Program-made: the position numbers and the translations under genes
Assembly: GCF_019649055.1 (NCBI RefSeq)
Contig: NW_026570278.1
Coordinates: forward strand, 124,001-188,000
Length of the DNA stretch: 64,000 nt
Source: Paramacrobiotus metropolitanus
Lineage: Eukaryota > Tardigrada > Eutardigrada > Parachela > Macrobiotidae
Direction of reading: 5' to 3'
The notes under the pieces: model-generated
Told to the model about the DNA's origin: nothing
Databases searched by the model: none
What the model saw: only the letters and a program-made list of their open reading frames with translations
In this document: one piece after another, positions 22,226-33,182 of the stretch
How the letters are laid out: the number at the start of each line of letters is the position of its first letter
How positions within the stretch are numbered: position 1 is the stretch's first letter

Positions 22226-23424
22226 TCAAATGAAGAATTTGTCCCAATTAACATGAGAAGGGACCGTGCACAATACACTCATAGCATTACCACGCATAAT
22301 CTCCAAACTTAAACGTTGAAACAGAAAACATGTAGAGCGACTCTCGCCCGTCCTTAAAAACAACTTCTTACCAATCTCCTTTAACGTAACAATGCCGGTC
22401 TCACACCAAGTGCCAAAAGTCTCACATGCAAAAGCGACAAAATTACAGCGATCAGTAAGCGACTTGTATTTTCCAACCTTCTCCCGGCAAGCCAGTTCGG
22501 CGGCAGCGCCAGCACACTTTGAGGTCGCGTCGATGTATGAATCCGCCATCGTGTCTCTGCAAGTAACGTCCCATACTAACGGCTGTCCGCGGTACCACTT
22601 CCAACGCGTGGCTCCATCCGGGCGCTTTCCGTTTTCACGCAAAAAACCAATGGGCTCCGGATATGATTCAATGCCAGCATTACACAGCGCTCGCAATCTA
22701 ATATCGTTGATGCCGTTATGGCGTTCCCTTCTCCCGATGCACTTCTTGCAGGCTAGCCCATGGTATCCGTTTTCTGCAACCTCTTTACCACATCTCGCAC
22801 ATGAATGCTGTTCTACGATCTTAGCGCCAAGCCATAGGCCAACAGAAATGCGGAAATTTTGATCATCCAGGAAGTTTCCGAATACTTCCGCGGGAAGGGC
22901 GTTAAGCCAGGCCCCTGCGTGCTGACTGCTCTCAGACGTGCTTCGGCTCTTTTGTCATCACCAACATTATTCCACAAGGTGTCAACATCTTTTTGTATTA
23001 CCGCGTTATCCCATACGCATTGGCGAACGCGTGCTAGATCCAACGGCAACTCTTCACCCGCAGACTCCAACTTCCAATTCTCGCACGCAGCGCTGACCAA
23101 CTGTTCGCTGTTACCTTTGAAGATCTGAAGTGCTAGCTGACGAGTCGAATACATGGAAGCCAAAAAGGCCGAAGGAGCCAATGCTTTCGCTCGACGCATA
23201 CCCAAACCTCCTTTGGCAACAGGGAGCGTTGCTTGTGTGTATACAAGTCCGTCCAACTTGGTATTAGTGATTTCTTCTAGGGCATCCTTGACGTGGCTAT
23301 CGAACTCATCCAACCGGTCTGGCGCTTTCCAGCACGGACTGCAACGCAGCGTATACATGAGCTTCGGAATGGACAGACAGTTCCGCAAGAGGTAAAATCC
23401 GTGGTGGGCGTTAAGTAATTTCAA
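22226..23424 (-). pseudogene. C-terminal fragment of a LINE-like reverse transcriptase polyprotein
   Basis: From 23424 down the frame reads NCLSIPKLMYTLRCSPCW, then YTQATLPVAKGGLGMRRAKA with SAFLASMYSTRQ. It passes through a second frame with CARCGKEVAENGYHGLACKK (possible zinc motif) into RHNGINDIRLRALCNAGIES and RGQPLVWDVTCRDTMADSYI, then ALACREKVGKYKSL-type sequence to 22226. The LPVxxGGLGxR, AFLAS and LVWDxTCxDT strings are the pattern I know from the region after reverse transcriptase in invertebrate retrotransposon polyproteins. At least one frame change occurs near 22850-22690. The catalytic reverse transcriptase part is absent, so this is a 5'-truncated, dead copy. Confidence 0.65.
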
Positions 23425-23429
23425 TTAAT

Positions 23430-25800
23430 TAATGCAACATTGAATTAAGGTTGCACTGGGGGAAAAACACAACTCTAGAGAGGTTCGACTTTAAATCAAA
23501 ACTCTTCGCAACTGATTTTGCAGTAATCTTCAGGCGCTCTGCAAACGCGCCTTTTTAGCAGCACATCAAAGCAAATTCAAAAATGCAAAATACACAATCA
23601 CAAAACCACAACAAGATTAGGCAAGCAAAACACAATTATGCAATCATCAAGACTAGGTTATATAAGCGTCCGACATCATCGGAATGATGTCATAGCATTA
23701 AGCGCGGTTTATTTTTGCACCTTTACAGAATTTTTTGCAGCTTTTCGCACGCACACGGTCTTTTTTTATTATGGACAAGTAACTTACACAGATACACGGA
23801 TCTGTGGATCGGGCCTGAGTGCCGGACTAACATCCTTAACCCGTTGACGGGCATTGGCGTCAGGACGCAACATGGTGTTCGGAATTTTTTTTCCAATGAT
23901 TGGGAACAGTTATTGAATATCAATTAGCATAATTAGCAATAAAGACTTTAAAGCAGCAGTAAAAACATAATTCAAACTTATATCTCAAGTTATTTACAAA
24001 TGACCGTTGCTCAAAAATGGCTAATTTCGGACTTTTCAGGCTCTCGTAGATCTTGCTAATTAACTAATTAGTGGATGAATAGTTAAACCAGAGATAAATC
24101 AACAAAGGACAACTAACAACGCTCTATCCAAAATCGATTAATACGGGTCTCGTAAGTTGAACTGTAGAAGACCACAGTCCGTCAAAAATTTGTGTTGCGT
24201 GCCAACACCATTGCCCATGTAGGGTCTCGAATACACGGGCGGGTGCAATTTCGACTGTTTCTCTTTATCACATAAGCAGATCAAGTTGCTGTCGTTTCGT
24301 ACGCAAAACATGCGCCACGCGGTTTTGTTGGTCAGAAGCTGGCAAAAAACGCTTTTGCGTATCAAAATCCCGGGCGGTCGGCGAAAAGACAAAATCATCT
24401 CTAAACTTTTCGGCTTAGAGGGACCGAACATGATAGTCCTAATTGTAATTCAACCGTCGTTGCAAAAACACTGTGAAAGGCGGCACACCACCACGCGCTT
24501 CGCACAGTTTCCACATACTCGTATTGATGCATTGCTTGGGCAAACTAGGCAAGAGCACTGCCTTTCAGAAACATGAGTTTTGTTCGATCAGTCTCGGGCG
24601 GTTGAAAACTACAGTAACTGCACACTGTACGCGTGCACATTGGGGATCTTGACCTTTGCGGCAGCCTAGCTAGTTTCTTCCGGTCGCTAATGCGTTCCAG
24701 AAGGTGCTAGTGACAACTGACCAGTGACCGCTAATATCTCATTTTGCGCCAATGACCATTGCAGCTGGACCACCGCGCCGCCTTTTTGGACAGTGGCACT
24801 TGCGGCCATACCAAGGAAAAATGCAAACGCGCACAATGCGGGCAGTATAAAGGCGGCTAGGCGTGCCAGACATTCAAGAAATGCAATGTTAAATTTAAAA
24901 CATAATGCTTCGTGCAGTCTCGTATGAGAGCATGATGAAAGTTATGGAAGATAAAAATCGTTAGCATCGTTTATTTTCTGTATTCCGTCTGTAAATAGTG
25001 GTCAAAATACATGGCAACGGGATATGGTAGTTTTTAGTTTTTTGCTGACCAGTGGTCAACTTCTTTACCATTGCTATGCTCTTGTTTGGAAGTGCTTTTT
25101 TATACTATTTAATGGAATCATTGCTTTTATGTAATTCCCGTTCGTCTAATTATCACAAAATTAAACGTTTTTATGCTGTAGACTGTCCATGGGCATTGGC
25201 GTTGGCAAACACCCTAGTCACCACGGCTGACCTATGGTTGGCACAAGCTTACAAAAAATCCCCATTCTTAATTGATTTTTTTCATCGGGAAATCCCGATT
25301 TTCAAAAGGAAACTCGCATTCCTTCGGGTACCGCCCGCTGGAGGGTTAAAACCGTAAGTGGCAGGTTTTTGCTGACAGCGACCCTTTCGAAAGCGTTTTG
25401 TTCGAAATTATTTCAAGTGTGAACGTTTCAAGGTAGCAAACACTTGAAGAATCCGACACTTTTCCAGAGAAGATGAATAATTTTGATTATAAATCCAAGT
25501 ACTGTTTATCGTGCCGCAGCACTTATGTTTTCCCCAGCCACGCAATTGTTCTACGGCCGTTGTCAGATGCAACGCTGAAAAGTAGGAAGACAAAGTGCCA
25601 CACGGCTGTTTGTCGGCTTCTTGTCGTCGCTTTTCAAGTGTCTTGGCTGAAGGACTTTAGGCACAGACAGGCACCCACATTACATATATAAACAAAGCGC
25701 AAAGGCGCTACAAATTGTACTTTTTGCTACCTTCGATTTATTAATCCTGATTGCAAAACCTCCTATTGACAGTATCCCAGCCTTGTCCAAGGTCACCTGT
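23430..25800. other. intergenic, nothing firm recognised
   Basis: This long AT-rich stretch has no convincing gene. A short cysteine-rich translation on the plus strand near 24795-24870 (CGHTKEKCKRAQC) resembles part of a gag zinc knuckle but is too short and broken to call. Confidence 0.3.
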
Positions 25801-25810
25801 GCGCTTGACA

Positions 25811-26173
25811 ATGCCATCCTTTTGCGTTTTGATTGTTTGTGCGGTAAGTCAGGCATCTAGCTGTCGTCGTCCAGCATCAGTCATTCATTTTTCTCAATAG
25901 TGCATTGCCGGAATCCTTGCTGACCGCACCGCACTACCGTATTCGAAAGAGAACCACCGTGACATGGACAATTTGGATGTCCAGCAGGGTGATTCTGCGG
26001 CGCTGTCAAGAGTGCGACGCCACCAACAATCTGGACAGGCTCAGGGCGGATGGACTAACCGTGCAACCACTCCACCACCCCCCAAAGGTTGCCATCGCTT
26101 CGACTACCCACCAAATTGCTGGTTTAACGGATTTTACTACGTCCATTCCGATACGGGGCGCCTTTTCGAATAA
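25811..26173 (+). CDS. small secreted peptide precursor (elevenin-like ring?)
   Basis: Two exons join in phase 0: 25811-25843 (MPSFCVLIVCA, then GTAAGT) and 25901-26173 (acceptor TTCTCAATAG), giving about 101 residues. The first 18 residues (MPSFCVLIVCACIAGILA) are a good signal peptide. A dibasic-type site, RVRR, follows at about residue 49. The last segment carries just two cysteines, in CHRFDYPPNC, followed by WFNGFYYVHSDTGRLFE at the stop. Two cysteines eight residues apart with basic-aromatic-x-aromatic between them recall the elevenin neuropeptide ring (C-x-[RK]-[FY]-x-[FY]-x3-C). The RG-[IV]-[ST]-A tail usual for elevenins is absent and no cleavage site sits directly before the ring. 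A secreted hormone-like peptide is a reasonable guess; the family assignment is tentative. Confidence 0.5.
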
Positions 26174-26626
26174 ACGACGGCTTCTCTCAGTGTCTTGGAT
26201 CGTGTTCGCCCGAATTGGACTGTTAAGGTTATAGAAAATTGTCAGTTGCAACTGCTTCTTCTGCTATAGAGTAAAAATATTAGCTCTTCGCCCGGGAGCA
26301 AAGCGTTCTGCTTTGCTGTGAAAATAAAACATGCAATCTTTAAACAATAAACTTGATACCGTGAGAAAACAAGCTACCAGTGCAAAAAAAGGCCTGATGC
26401 CTACTCAGTAGTGGAAGATAATATTGCCGCCCTGCAAGAAATGTTCAGTGCACACCACAGCTAATTAGGCTAGGTGCTTATCCAGTTAATACGAGTACGG
26501 TTACAGTCTGTTGCAGGTTGAACTGACTTAAACAACAAATAATGATTGCATGCGCTACAGATATACAGTACAGTAAATGTCACGACAGCTGCTGATGGGC
26601 GTTGACAATGATTTTTTCGTTAATCG

Positions 26627-26900
26627 TTAGCTGGAGCAGTATGTCCTGCCTCCTGTAGAGAAACAGTGCCGCCGTCTGCTGCCTGTACTACTCGGGTGCC
26701 ACGAGGACGCAGACTGCCAGTGGCAGGCGATTCGATTCCTAAACTGTTCGCAGGGCATTTCCGCGGAACCCATGTGGCAGATTAACCGGGCCGGAACCAA
26801 ATTTCCGAAAGTCACAACGGCATGGGACCATCCGGCGAGCAACGCATGACTATTTACGCTACTGGACATGCGGACAAACAAGAATCTGCAGGACAAAAAG
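26627..26900 (-). pseudogene. orphan C-x8-C protease tail
   Basis: The minus strand encodes CHMGSAEMPC, then CEQFRNRIAC, a Ser-rich spacer and RRRHCFSTGGRTYCSS before a stop at 26627. This matches the C-terminal module of the proteases at 28-31 and 54-57 kb, including the eight-residue cysteine spacing and the final HC-[FY]-S-x-G-x-R-T-x-C hairpin. The first cysteine of the module is replaced (GNLVPARLIC). No protease exon adjoins it on this strand, so it is a stranded last exon. Confidence 0.55.
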
Positions 26901-27189
26901 TGGCGGACAGACAGTTTCACAAGGATGTACTGAACAAAATGTGGCGGGCATACATATCAACAGGCTTGTGAAACCTGTTGATGTGTATGGCGCCACAGTT
27001 TGTCCTGCATATTCACAGCCGAAAGGCATTCTCGTCACGGTAGTCTGAACAGTATTTGTGCAGATCGTTGGTATCTGCCGGCATTCCTGCAAAAGCGGAG
27101 CCACGGAGTACATCCCTCACGTCAAATCGCCGACCAGACGAATACACCACCTTTGCGTGGAAACGCGGCATGTGTTTAGCATGGGACGT

Positions 27190-27366
27190 GACATGACGCC
27201 CCCAAATATACGGTCCGGCAAAACCGTCCGCATACCAATTTACAGCCCGGTAAAACCGTCCGCCCCCGAATTTACTGCCCGGATCGTTCACGAAATCGAG
27301 CAGAGCAGAAAAACCTGGGCGGGCAAAATTAGGGCGGACGTTTTCTTGGACCGCCGGGCGGTTCTG
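27190..27366. repeat. relic of Ginger-like transposon end with subterminal repeats
   Basis: GGGCGGGCAAAATTAGGGCG, then GACGTTTTCTTGGACCGCCG and GGCGGTT at 27316-27366, match the right terminal repeat of the large transposon (GTGGGCAAAATTTACGGCGG, then GACGTTTTTTTGGC, CGGACGGTTTGG). Just before it are two ~31-bp repeats of the type CGGCAAAACCGTCCGC and CGGTAAAACCGTCCGC (27210-27285), placed as the subterminal array is in the intact element. It appears to be a degraded end of a related element, inserted between gene remains on either side. Confidence 0.5.
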
Positions 27367-27618
27367 CCGGCATGCAGGCAAAAGTGTACACCAAATCGTC
27401 ATCGGCGAAGTAGTTGCCGCAGCGGCCGCTTAGCGGTACCTCGTTGTCGTCTGGGTAGTCGTCCGGGGACCGGGGTAAGGCGTTCTGTGAGGTGATCTGC
27501 AAAGATGTGTCGAGTTTAGCATGTTTACCCAACAATTTAATGTGAAGTAATGCGTAGCGGAGACTGTCGTCACGCAGTAAAGGCACGCCAGCAAAATCCA
27601 CTTGGAGATCATTCTCGA
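27357..27618 (-). pseudogene. signal peptide and propeptide fragment of a secreted protein
   Basis: ATG at 27618 begins MISKWILLACLYCVTTVSA, a good signal peptide. The next block, in phase after a possible very short intron, reads ALPRSPDDYPDDNEVPLSGR and CGNYFADDDLVYTFACMP, then runs into the transposon-end relic. The acidic PDDYPDD stretch resembles the propeptides of the proteases at 28.7 and 54.5 kb (PPSYPDDDD), and a protease-type tail lies downstream on the same strand at 26.9-26.6 kb. It may be the 5' end of another family member whose catalytic exons are gone. The intron would be only about 32 bp, so the gene model is uncertain. Confidence 0.35.
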
Positions 27619-27680
27619 GACGTGGATTACACGGTACACTTTCTTGGCGGGAAATAATCAGTTTTCTTCATCATTTTACT

Positions 27681-28061
27681 GCAGTTGTTATCAGATGCGC
27701 TGGGTTCGTCGGATCCTCGTGGCGTACGACAATCGACCGCTCTGCCGGGGGCAATGCTGGCGGGTGTCGTAGCCGAGGTTGTGGAGGGTCCAGTGGACTG
27801 CCGGAAAACTGCCGTCAGACGCAGTCCAAGTTGTTCTGCCGAACGAGTGCGGGTGTATTGCCTTGTCAACAGTATGGCACGAGAATCACTTGCCGTTCTC
27901 GCGCCTCGCCGGCCTGGCAGCCCGGTGGCGGAGGCAGCCGTCGACGGCAGTGTTCTTCGACCGGAGCCAGAACTTATTGCTCCACCTTATTTTTTTATTC
28001 ACGGAGCCATTGGCTGCTCTATACATCACGCAGACAGTATGACAGTAACCTTTTCTAATAC
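27681..28061 (+). pseudogene. orphan C-x8-C protease tail exon
   Basis: After an acceptor-like TTTTACTGCAG at 27680 the frame reads GFVGSSWRTTIDRSAGGNAG, then a Gly/Cys-rich joint. It continues with CRQTQSKLFC, CRTSAGVLPC, CQQYGTRITC and, after a spacer, RRRQCSSTGARTYCSTL. All cysteine gaps are eight residues, as in the intact tails. A stop follows at about 28059. No protease exons 1-5 lie upstream on this strand, so it is a solitary last exon about 400 bp before the start of the next protease gene. Confidence 0.55.
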
Positions 28062-28464
28062 TGGTGTAACAGAGATCTGGTGCAACATTAATGACCGTCT
28101 TTCAAACTGTCTTATGAATTAGCGAATAAATGCCGCTTTTTCACCATGAATATTCTGTGTTTTCTATTCCATGCTGATTAGCGTCACTTCTGAACGTCCA
28201 CCTGAGCATGATACATATAAGCAAGTGTTGGTCACAGTTCACGAACAGTCACCCCGTCGCTGATTTGACGTCATTTACATACCACAAGGGCTTGTTCATC
28301 AGCTGTCTCGTCATCATCGTTCAGCTCAGCCGTGCGACAGTAGGAATTGTAAGATGTTGATCAGTGATCACAGTAGCTGATTATTTTCCTGCCTCGAAAA
28401 GGCGCCGTTAGAAAGCAACCGTAGCGCATTAATGCCGCATTCTGTCTTCTGTCTGTCGGATAAA

Positions 28465-31412
28465 ATGATGTGCATGTGGATTATCCTTGTGGCTGCGAGC
28501 TTGTCAGCGGCACTGGGTAAGTACTGTGCTGTACTGTATTGTTATTACCTCGCATGACTATATAGACCGCCAACGATATGTTGCGGAATTCAAGCGGCTG
28601 GATTTTGAAGGTGGTTCTGGGGAAAGCATTATCCCTGGACGCATACCCGGACACCGTGACTGGCTCCAGTGTGGACAGCTTTGCCGGTAGCGAAGATTTT
28701 GACGAATCTTTCAGCGCCACGGTTATCCCGCCAAGTTATCCCGATGATGACGACCCTTCCGCTGCCACAACAAACACTTCAGTTGGTGGACGAATCATCA
28801 GTAAGCTTACATTACTATTACGCCGTTATTATATTGTATTATTTCGACTGAGCAGTCGTAACCGACTTGCTGTGATGTATCGACCTAGCGACTATAACTG
28901 TACTGTTATAATTTAATAACTGTTTAAGATTTTACTAAATCAGTTGCTATCATATTATGAGCATGTGGTATTTCGTATGATACCGTATTTCAACAAGTGA
29001 CACGTAAAATAGAAAGAAATTAGGTACAACTCGGCGCATAATCTTAGGAAATCTAAGCGCAATGAAAATCTATAAACCAGATGATAAACATCGTTTGCAA
29101 ACTGGTCCTAGAATGACACTACAATTACCACTAACTTTTACCAGAAAGCGGAAAGAAAGTTTGCATGGTTAAAACTCAGAAAAACAATTTCATGAGAGCA
29201 ATTTTATATGAGGAAGCGATTTTGCATGGTTAAAACTCATGGTTAAACTCAACTCAACTCAACTCAACTCATTGCATGGTTAAAACTCAGAAAAACAATT
29301 TCATGAGAGCAATTTTATATGAGGAAGCGATTTTGCATGGTTAAAACTCATGGTTAAACTCAACTCAACTCAACTCATTGCATGGTTAAAACTCAGAAAA
29401 ACAATTTCATGAGAGCAATTTTATATGAGGAAGCAATTTTATATGAGGATAAAGTGGTACAAAATTGTTCCTGTATGTTCGAAATTTGTTGTGGGTGCAT
29501 AACGTTGTATGTAACTGATTCCCCTTCCTTTGCAGATGGAAAAGCTGCGCCGGTCAACGAGTTCCGCTTTATTGTTAGCATCCGTCGTGACGACAGCCAT
29601 ATCTGTGGTGGATCGCTCATGCCGGATCTGAAATCCGTCATCACCGCCGCTCATTGTGTGCATGAGGAGAAATCGTAAGCACCACATTGTGACTAAGAAA
29701 TAACAGCAAGTGACGGTTTCCTTAACAGGGGCAGGCGCATTCCAGTACGGGAGCTTAGTATCGCGGTGGGCATCCGGCGCCTCATCAGCGTCCCATTTTC
29801 CAACATAATCACGGTGCGCGAAGCCGTTGTTCATCCCGACTACCATCATAAAAAGATCCTCAACGACATCGCCATTCTGCGCTTGGCTGGAAGTGCCGCT
29901 GGGAAACGGAACGTGTCCAGCGTGAAGCTGCCGCCGGCACATGCGGAGCCGGCTCCGGGTACCTCACTGCACACCGCCGGTTGGGGCCGGACGCAGGAAG
30001 GACAGGCTGGTGCGGCGTCGGTGCAGCTGCTAAAGACCACGCTGAAGGTCGTGGATCGCGAGCGGTGTCGTCGTTCCCTGGGTGGAAGAGGACGGAGTCA
30101 TATTCCGCCCAGCCAGATCTGCACCGAGAACCAAGCGTCCGGCACGTGCAATGTACGTTGTACGACTTACTCGTACTTCCAAAGCTTTAATTTTGTAATG
30201 GGTCAATAGCCAGTTGCGGCATAACCGTAATTGGTAACCCTCCCGCTTTATAAAGAACTTACTGGATGGTCACTTTTAAGCCCAACGCAATGAAGGCCCT
30301 ATCGAAAACCCTAACGACAAAAAGTCTGTAGGTTATTAATTGGTAAATGGTTTTTGATATCTGTTAACTTAGTCAGTACTTGTTTGCCTAGTACCATTTT
30401 ATCTTCATACTCCCTATTTACCAGGAATCTGCGTTTATTGTAGGGTGACAGCGGCGGTCCACTTGTTAATCGGCGAAGTGGTGTGGATTTTTTGGTCGGT
30501 TTGACGAGCTACGGCCTCAGAGGGTACGTAAATTGAACGGTTGCCATAAGCGTAAATATAAAAGTTCCACTACCGCTATAACAACGTCGTTAGCCAGCGC
30601 GTTTTCGCCCCGTCTGGGATAACCGACCCATAAAAAATTTAGAAAAAGGAAAACAAAAAAAAACTAAGAATTAAGCTTGAGGTCTTCTGTAACCGTTGTA
30701 TCCCTGCAGATGCACCCTCAACACGTTGGACGTCTTCACCAAAGTCAGCCATTTTACAGACTGGATCCAGCGTGTCGCCAGCGGGGAAAACCCTGCCGGT
30801 ACCCAACCTACACCCGCACCGGGGCGTCGAACCACTCCGGATTACCCTCCATGGGATGCCGATGAAGATAACAATCCTACTCCAGAATCGTTGCTGCAGA
30901 CGACGCGAGAATACCCTCCCTGGGACAGTTCTGAAGATAATGAACCCACTGAAGCACCCTGGCGGGCAACCACGCGAGAATATCCTCCATGGGAGGATTC
31001 TGACGATACTCCCACTCCAGCGTCCTGGCGACGGACAACCCGAGAATATCCGCTGCGGGAAACTGATGACGACGGCCGTAATAATGGCGTCCTCCAACCA
31101 GGCGGTTGTGTTGGAGGGATGTGTGGTGGGACCAATGAGCTGCTGCGGAACTGCCGTACGGTGGCAGGGAAGCTGTTGTGTCAGACAGAGTACGGTGAAA
31201 TGCCGTGCCAGGTCTCCGGCAATACACTCCGCTGTAGTTCAAGCTCTGAGACGCGGTCGTCTGATCGTTGGGATAGTCCTGGCAACAGCTGGTTAAGACC
31301 TGTCATGGGCAGCTGGGGACCTTCAGGCACTAGCAGCAGCAGTAGTAGTGGACGGCGATGCTACTCCGACGGGCATTCGACACAGTGTACTAGCTGGTCA
31401 TCTTCCGGGTAA
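28465..31412 (+). CDS. secreted S1 serine protease with Pro-rich linker and C-x8-C tail
   Basis: Exons are 28465-28516 (signal MMCMWIILVAASLSAALG), 28611 or 28627-28800, 29536-29674, 29729-30152, 30444-30523 and 30710-31412. The triad is complete: His in SVITAAHCVH, Asp in NDIAILRL, Ser in GDSGGPLVNRRSGVDFLVGL. The mature start is R|IINGKAAP, a normal trypsin-type activation site. Residue 189 is Gly (SGTCNGDSGG), so trypsin-like P1 Arg/Lys preference is not expected. Exon 6 adds VFTKVSHFTDWIQRV, three TTREYP repeats (one a variant) and then the C-x8-C module ending CYSDGHSTQCTSWSSSG. The acceptor homologous to the 54-kb paralogue would need a +1 shift near 28636. An alternative AG at 28626 keeps the frame open (about 523 residues). 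Intron 2 holds a tandem repeat. Confidence 0.8.
29161..29420 (+). repeat. ~106-111 bp tandem repeat with AACTC microsatellite
   Basis: TTGCATGGTTAAAACTCAGA starts at 29161, 29272 and 29378. Each unit continues with AAAACAATTTCATGAGAGCA and ends in a run of AACTC, one step shorter in the second unit. It lies in intron 2 of the 28-31 kb protease gene. Confidence 0.8.
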
Positions 31413-31966
31413 CACCGCTTTAGAGGAATCGTTGCTGCAGACGACGCGAGAATACCCTCCCTGGGACAGTTCTGAAGATAATGAACCCACTGAAGCACCC
31501 TGGCGGGCAACCACGCGAGAATATCCTCCATGGGAGGATTCTGACGATACTCCCACTCCAGCGTCCTGGCGACGGACAACCCGAGAATATCCGCTGCGGG
31601 AAACTGATGACGACGGCCGTAATAATGGCGTCCTCCAACCAGGCGGTTGTGTTGGAGGGATGTGTGGTGGGACCAATGAGCTGCTGCGGAACTGCCGTAC
31701 GGTGGCAGGGAAGCTGTTGTGTCAGACAGAGTACGGTGAAATGCCGTGCCAGGTCTCCGGCAATACACTCCGCTGTAGTTCAAGCTCTGAGACGCGGTCG
31801 TCTGATCGTTGGGATAGTCCTGGCAACAGCTGGTTAAGACCTGTCATGGGCAGCTGGGGACCTTCAGGCACTAGCAGCAGCAGTAGTAGTGGACGGCGAT
31901 GCTACTCCGACGGGCATTCGACACAGTGTACTAGCTGGTCATCTTCCGGGTAACACCGCTTTAGAG
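30885..31966 (+). repeat. 541-bp perfect-looking tandem duplication of the last protease exon
   Basis: The segment 30885-31425 (starting GAATCGTTGCTGCAGACGAC) is repeated at 31426-31966 with no difference that I could see. The first copy contains the coding end of exon 6 and its stop at 31412. The second copy repeats the linker and C-x8-C module after that stop. Since 541 is not a multiple of three, the copy is not an in-frame extension and would be 3' untranslated sequence. Identity implies a very recent event or an assembly artefact. Confidence 0.85.
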
Positions 31967-31969
31967 GAT

Positions 31970-33140
31970 TGTTTGTATTCCACTCACGTTAATGCTGTTA
32001 CGGTGATTTAAGCTTTAAGCCGTTGAGTCGCTGACGATACCACCCAACACTTACAAAGGTTACCTGGCAACTGTTACGACAGGAGGAAATCAATAAATGT
32101 TAGAGAATGCAGTGATTACTATCCCAACACGCCACAAAGTAACACCATGCAAGTTACGGTCTTGGTCAGCTATCCGTAACTTAAATTCGAATTTACGACT
32201 TTACGCTTTTTAAGGGATGTTCGTAACCGGAAAAACCATTCATATTTAAGTGCGCTAAGCGCTTTCAAGCTTACAGATATGAACTGTTAGGTATCTCACG
32301 AGAATCATCCGCGGACAACAATTTCCACTTATCGCTAGACCCCGCAACAGCAGCAGTGTTAGCCCGTTTTAAAAATTCGACTATCGGACCGTTACCGCCT
32401 CGTTAACCGCCCGTCTGCCGAAACATGCCCGTTTTCCGGCACAGTGTCCGAAAATAAAATTTTATAAAACTTTTAGATGAATGTCCCATAAAATAATATT
32501 TCATTATTATTCAGACCAGCAAATTTTTAGTCACTTAAGCAATTCTGTGTAAGTATACTCGTACGCAGCAGCCAACAGTTAGCTTGTATAAATTGAACAT
32601 TACGTAAACTAAAATTCTTTTATGTAATATATTTTCTGTTACCAACTTACAACACTGTCTACAGGGCCAACTTGGTTCGGTAAATCCGTAAATGGGTAGT
32701 GTTGAACAACTTCAGGATTCAGCCACCAGCAAATTATAATGTGATTATGATCTTACAATTTTTTTTCTGTTAAATTTTTTTACCGAAATGATTTTCCCCT
32801 AAGCATTACCCTTCAGCCTTGATCTGATCCGTTCGTTGATCTGATCTACAGATAGTTAGTGTATATAAATCCGGTATTTAGCCAGAATAAACGGACGACG
32901 GCAGTAGCCGTAGCAGACAAGGTGAATTAGTGAGTGAGTCTTAACACAGGAGAGTCGGACACAAGATCCAAAACGAGCCATTGCAAGCAATAATTACCAA
33001 AAAAAGAAATTTCACGATGTCCTGATTAAATTACTAATCAAAATGCCGGTCACATGTAGCGCACATCCTACGTAATAAGTGCCAGAATTATCCGGAAGTG
33101 GAGCTTGAACAGTCCAGACAGACAAAACCCCGTTGACTCA
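31970..33140. other. intergenic; possible LTR-like promoter patch
   Basis: No gene was recognised. GTATATAAAT at 32861-32870 followed by CCAGAATAAACGG looks like the TATA and poly(A) region of an LTR. I could not define repeat borders or a partner copy. An AATAAA at about 32090 could serve the upstream protease gene. Confidence 0.25.
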
Positions 33141-33182
33141 TGAAAGTTGCAATCGCAGGCCGTTTCATCGCCGGATCATCCT

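Noticed and set aside
24138-24576. Overlapping ~97-codon frames on both strands
   Set aside because: No domain, no phase-consistent exon structure, no similarity to neighbours.
30639-31242. Minus-strand frames over the protease last exon (SGYSRVV repeats)
   Set aside because: Shadow of the repeated TTREYPPW linker on the coding strand; the duplicate at 31.4-31.8 kb repeats the same shadow.
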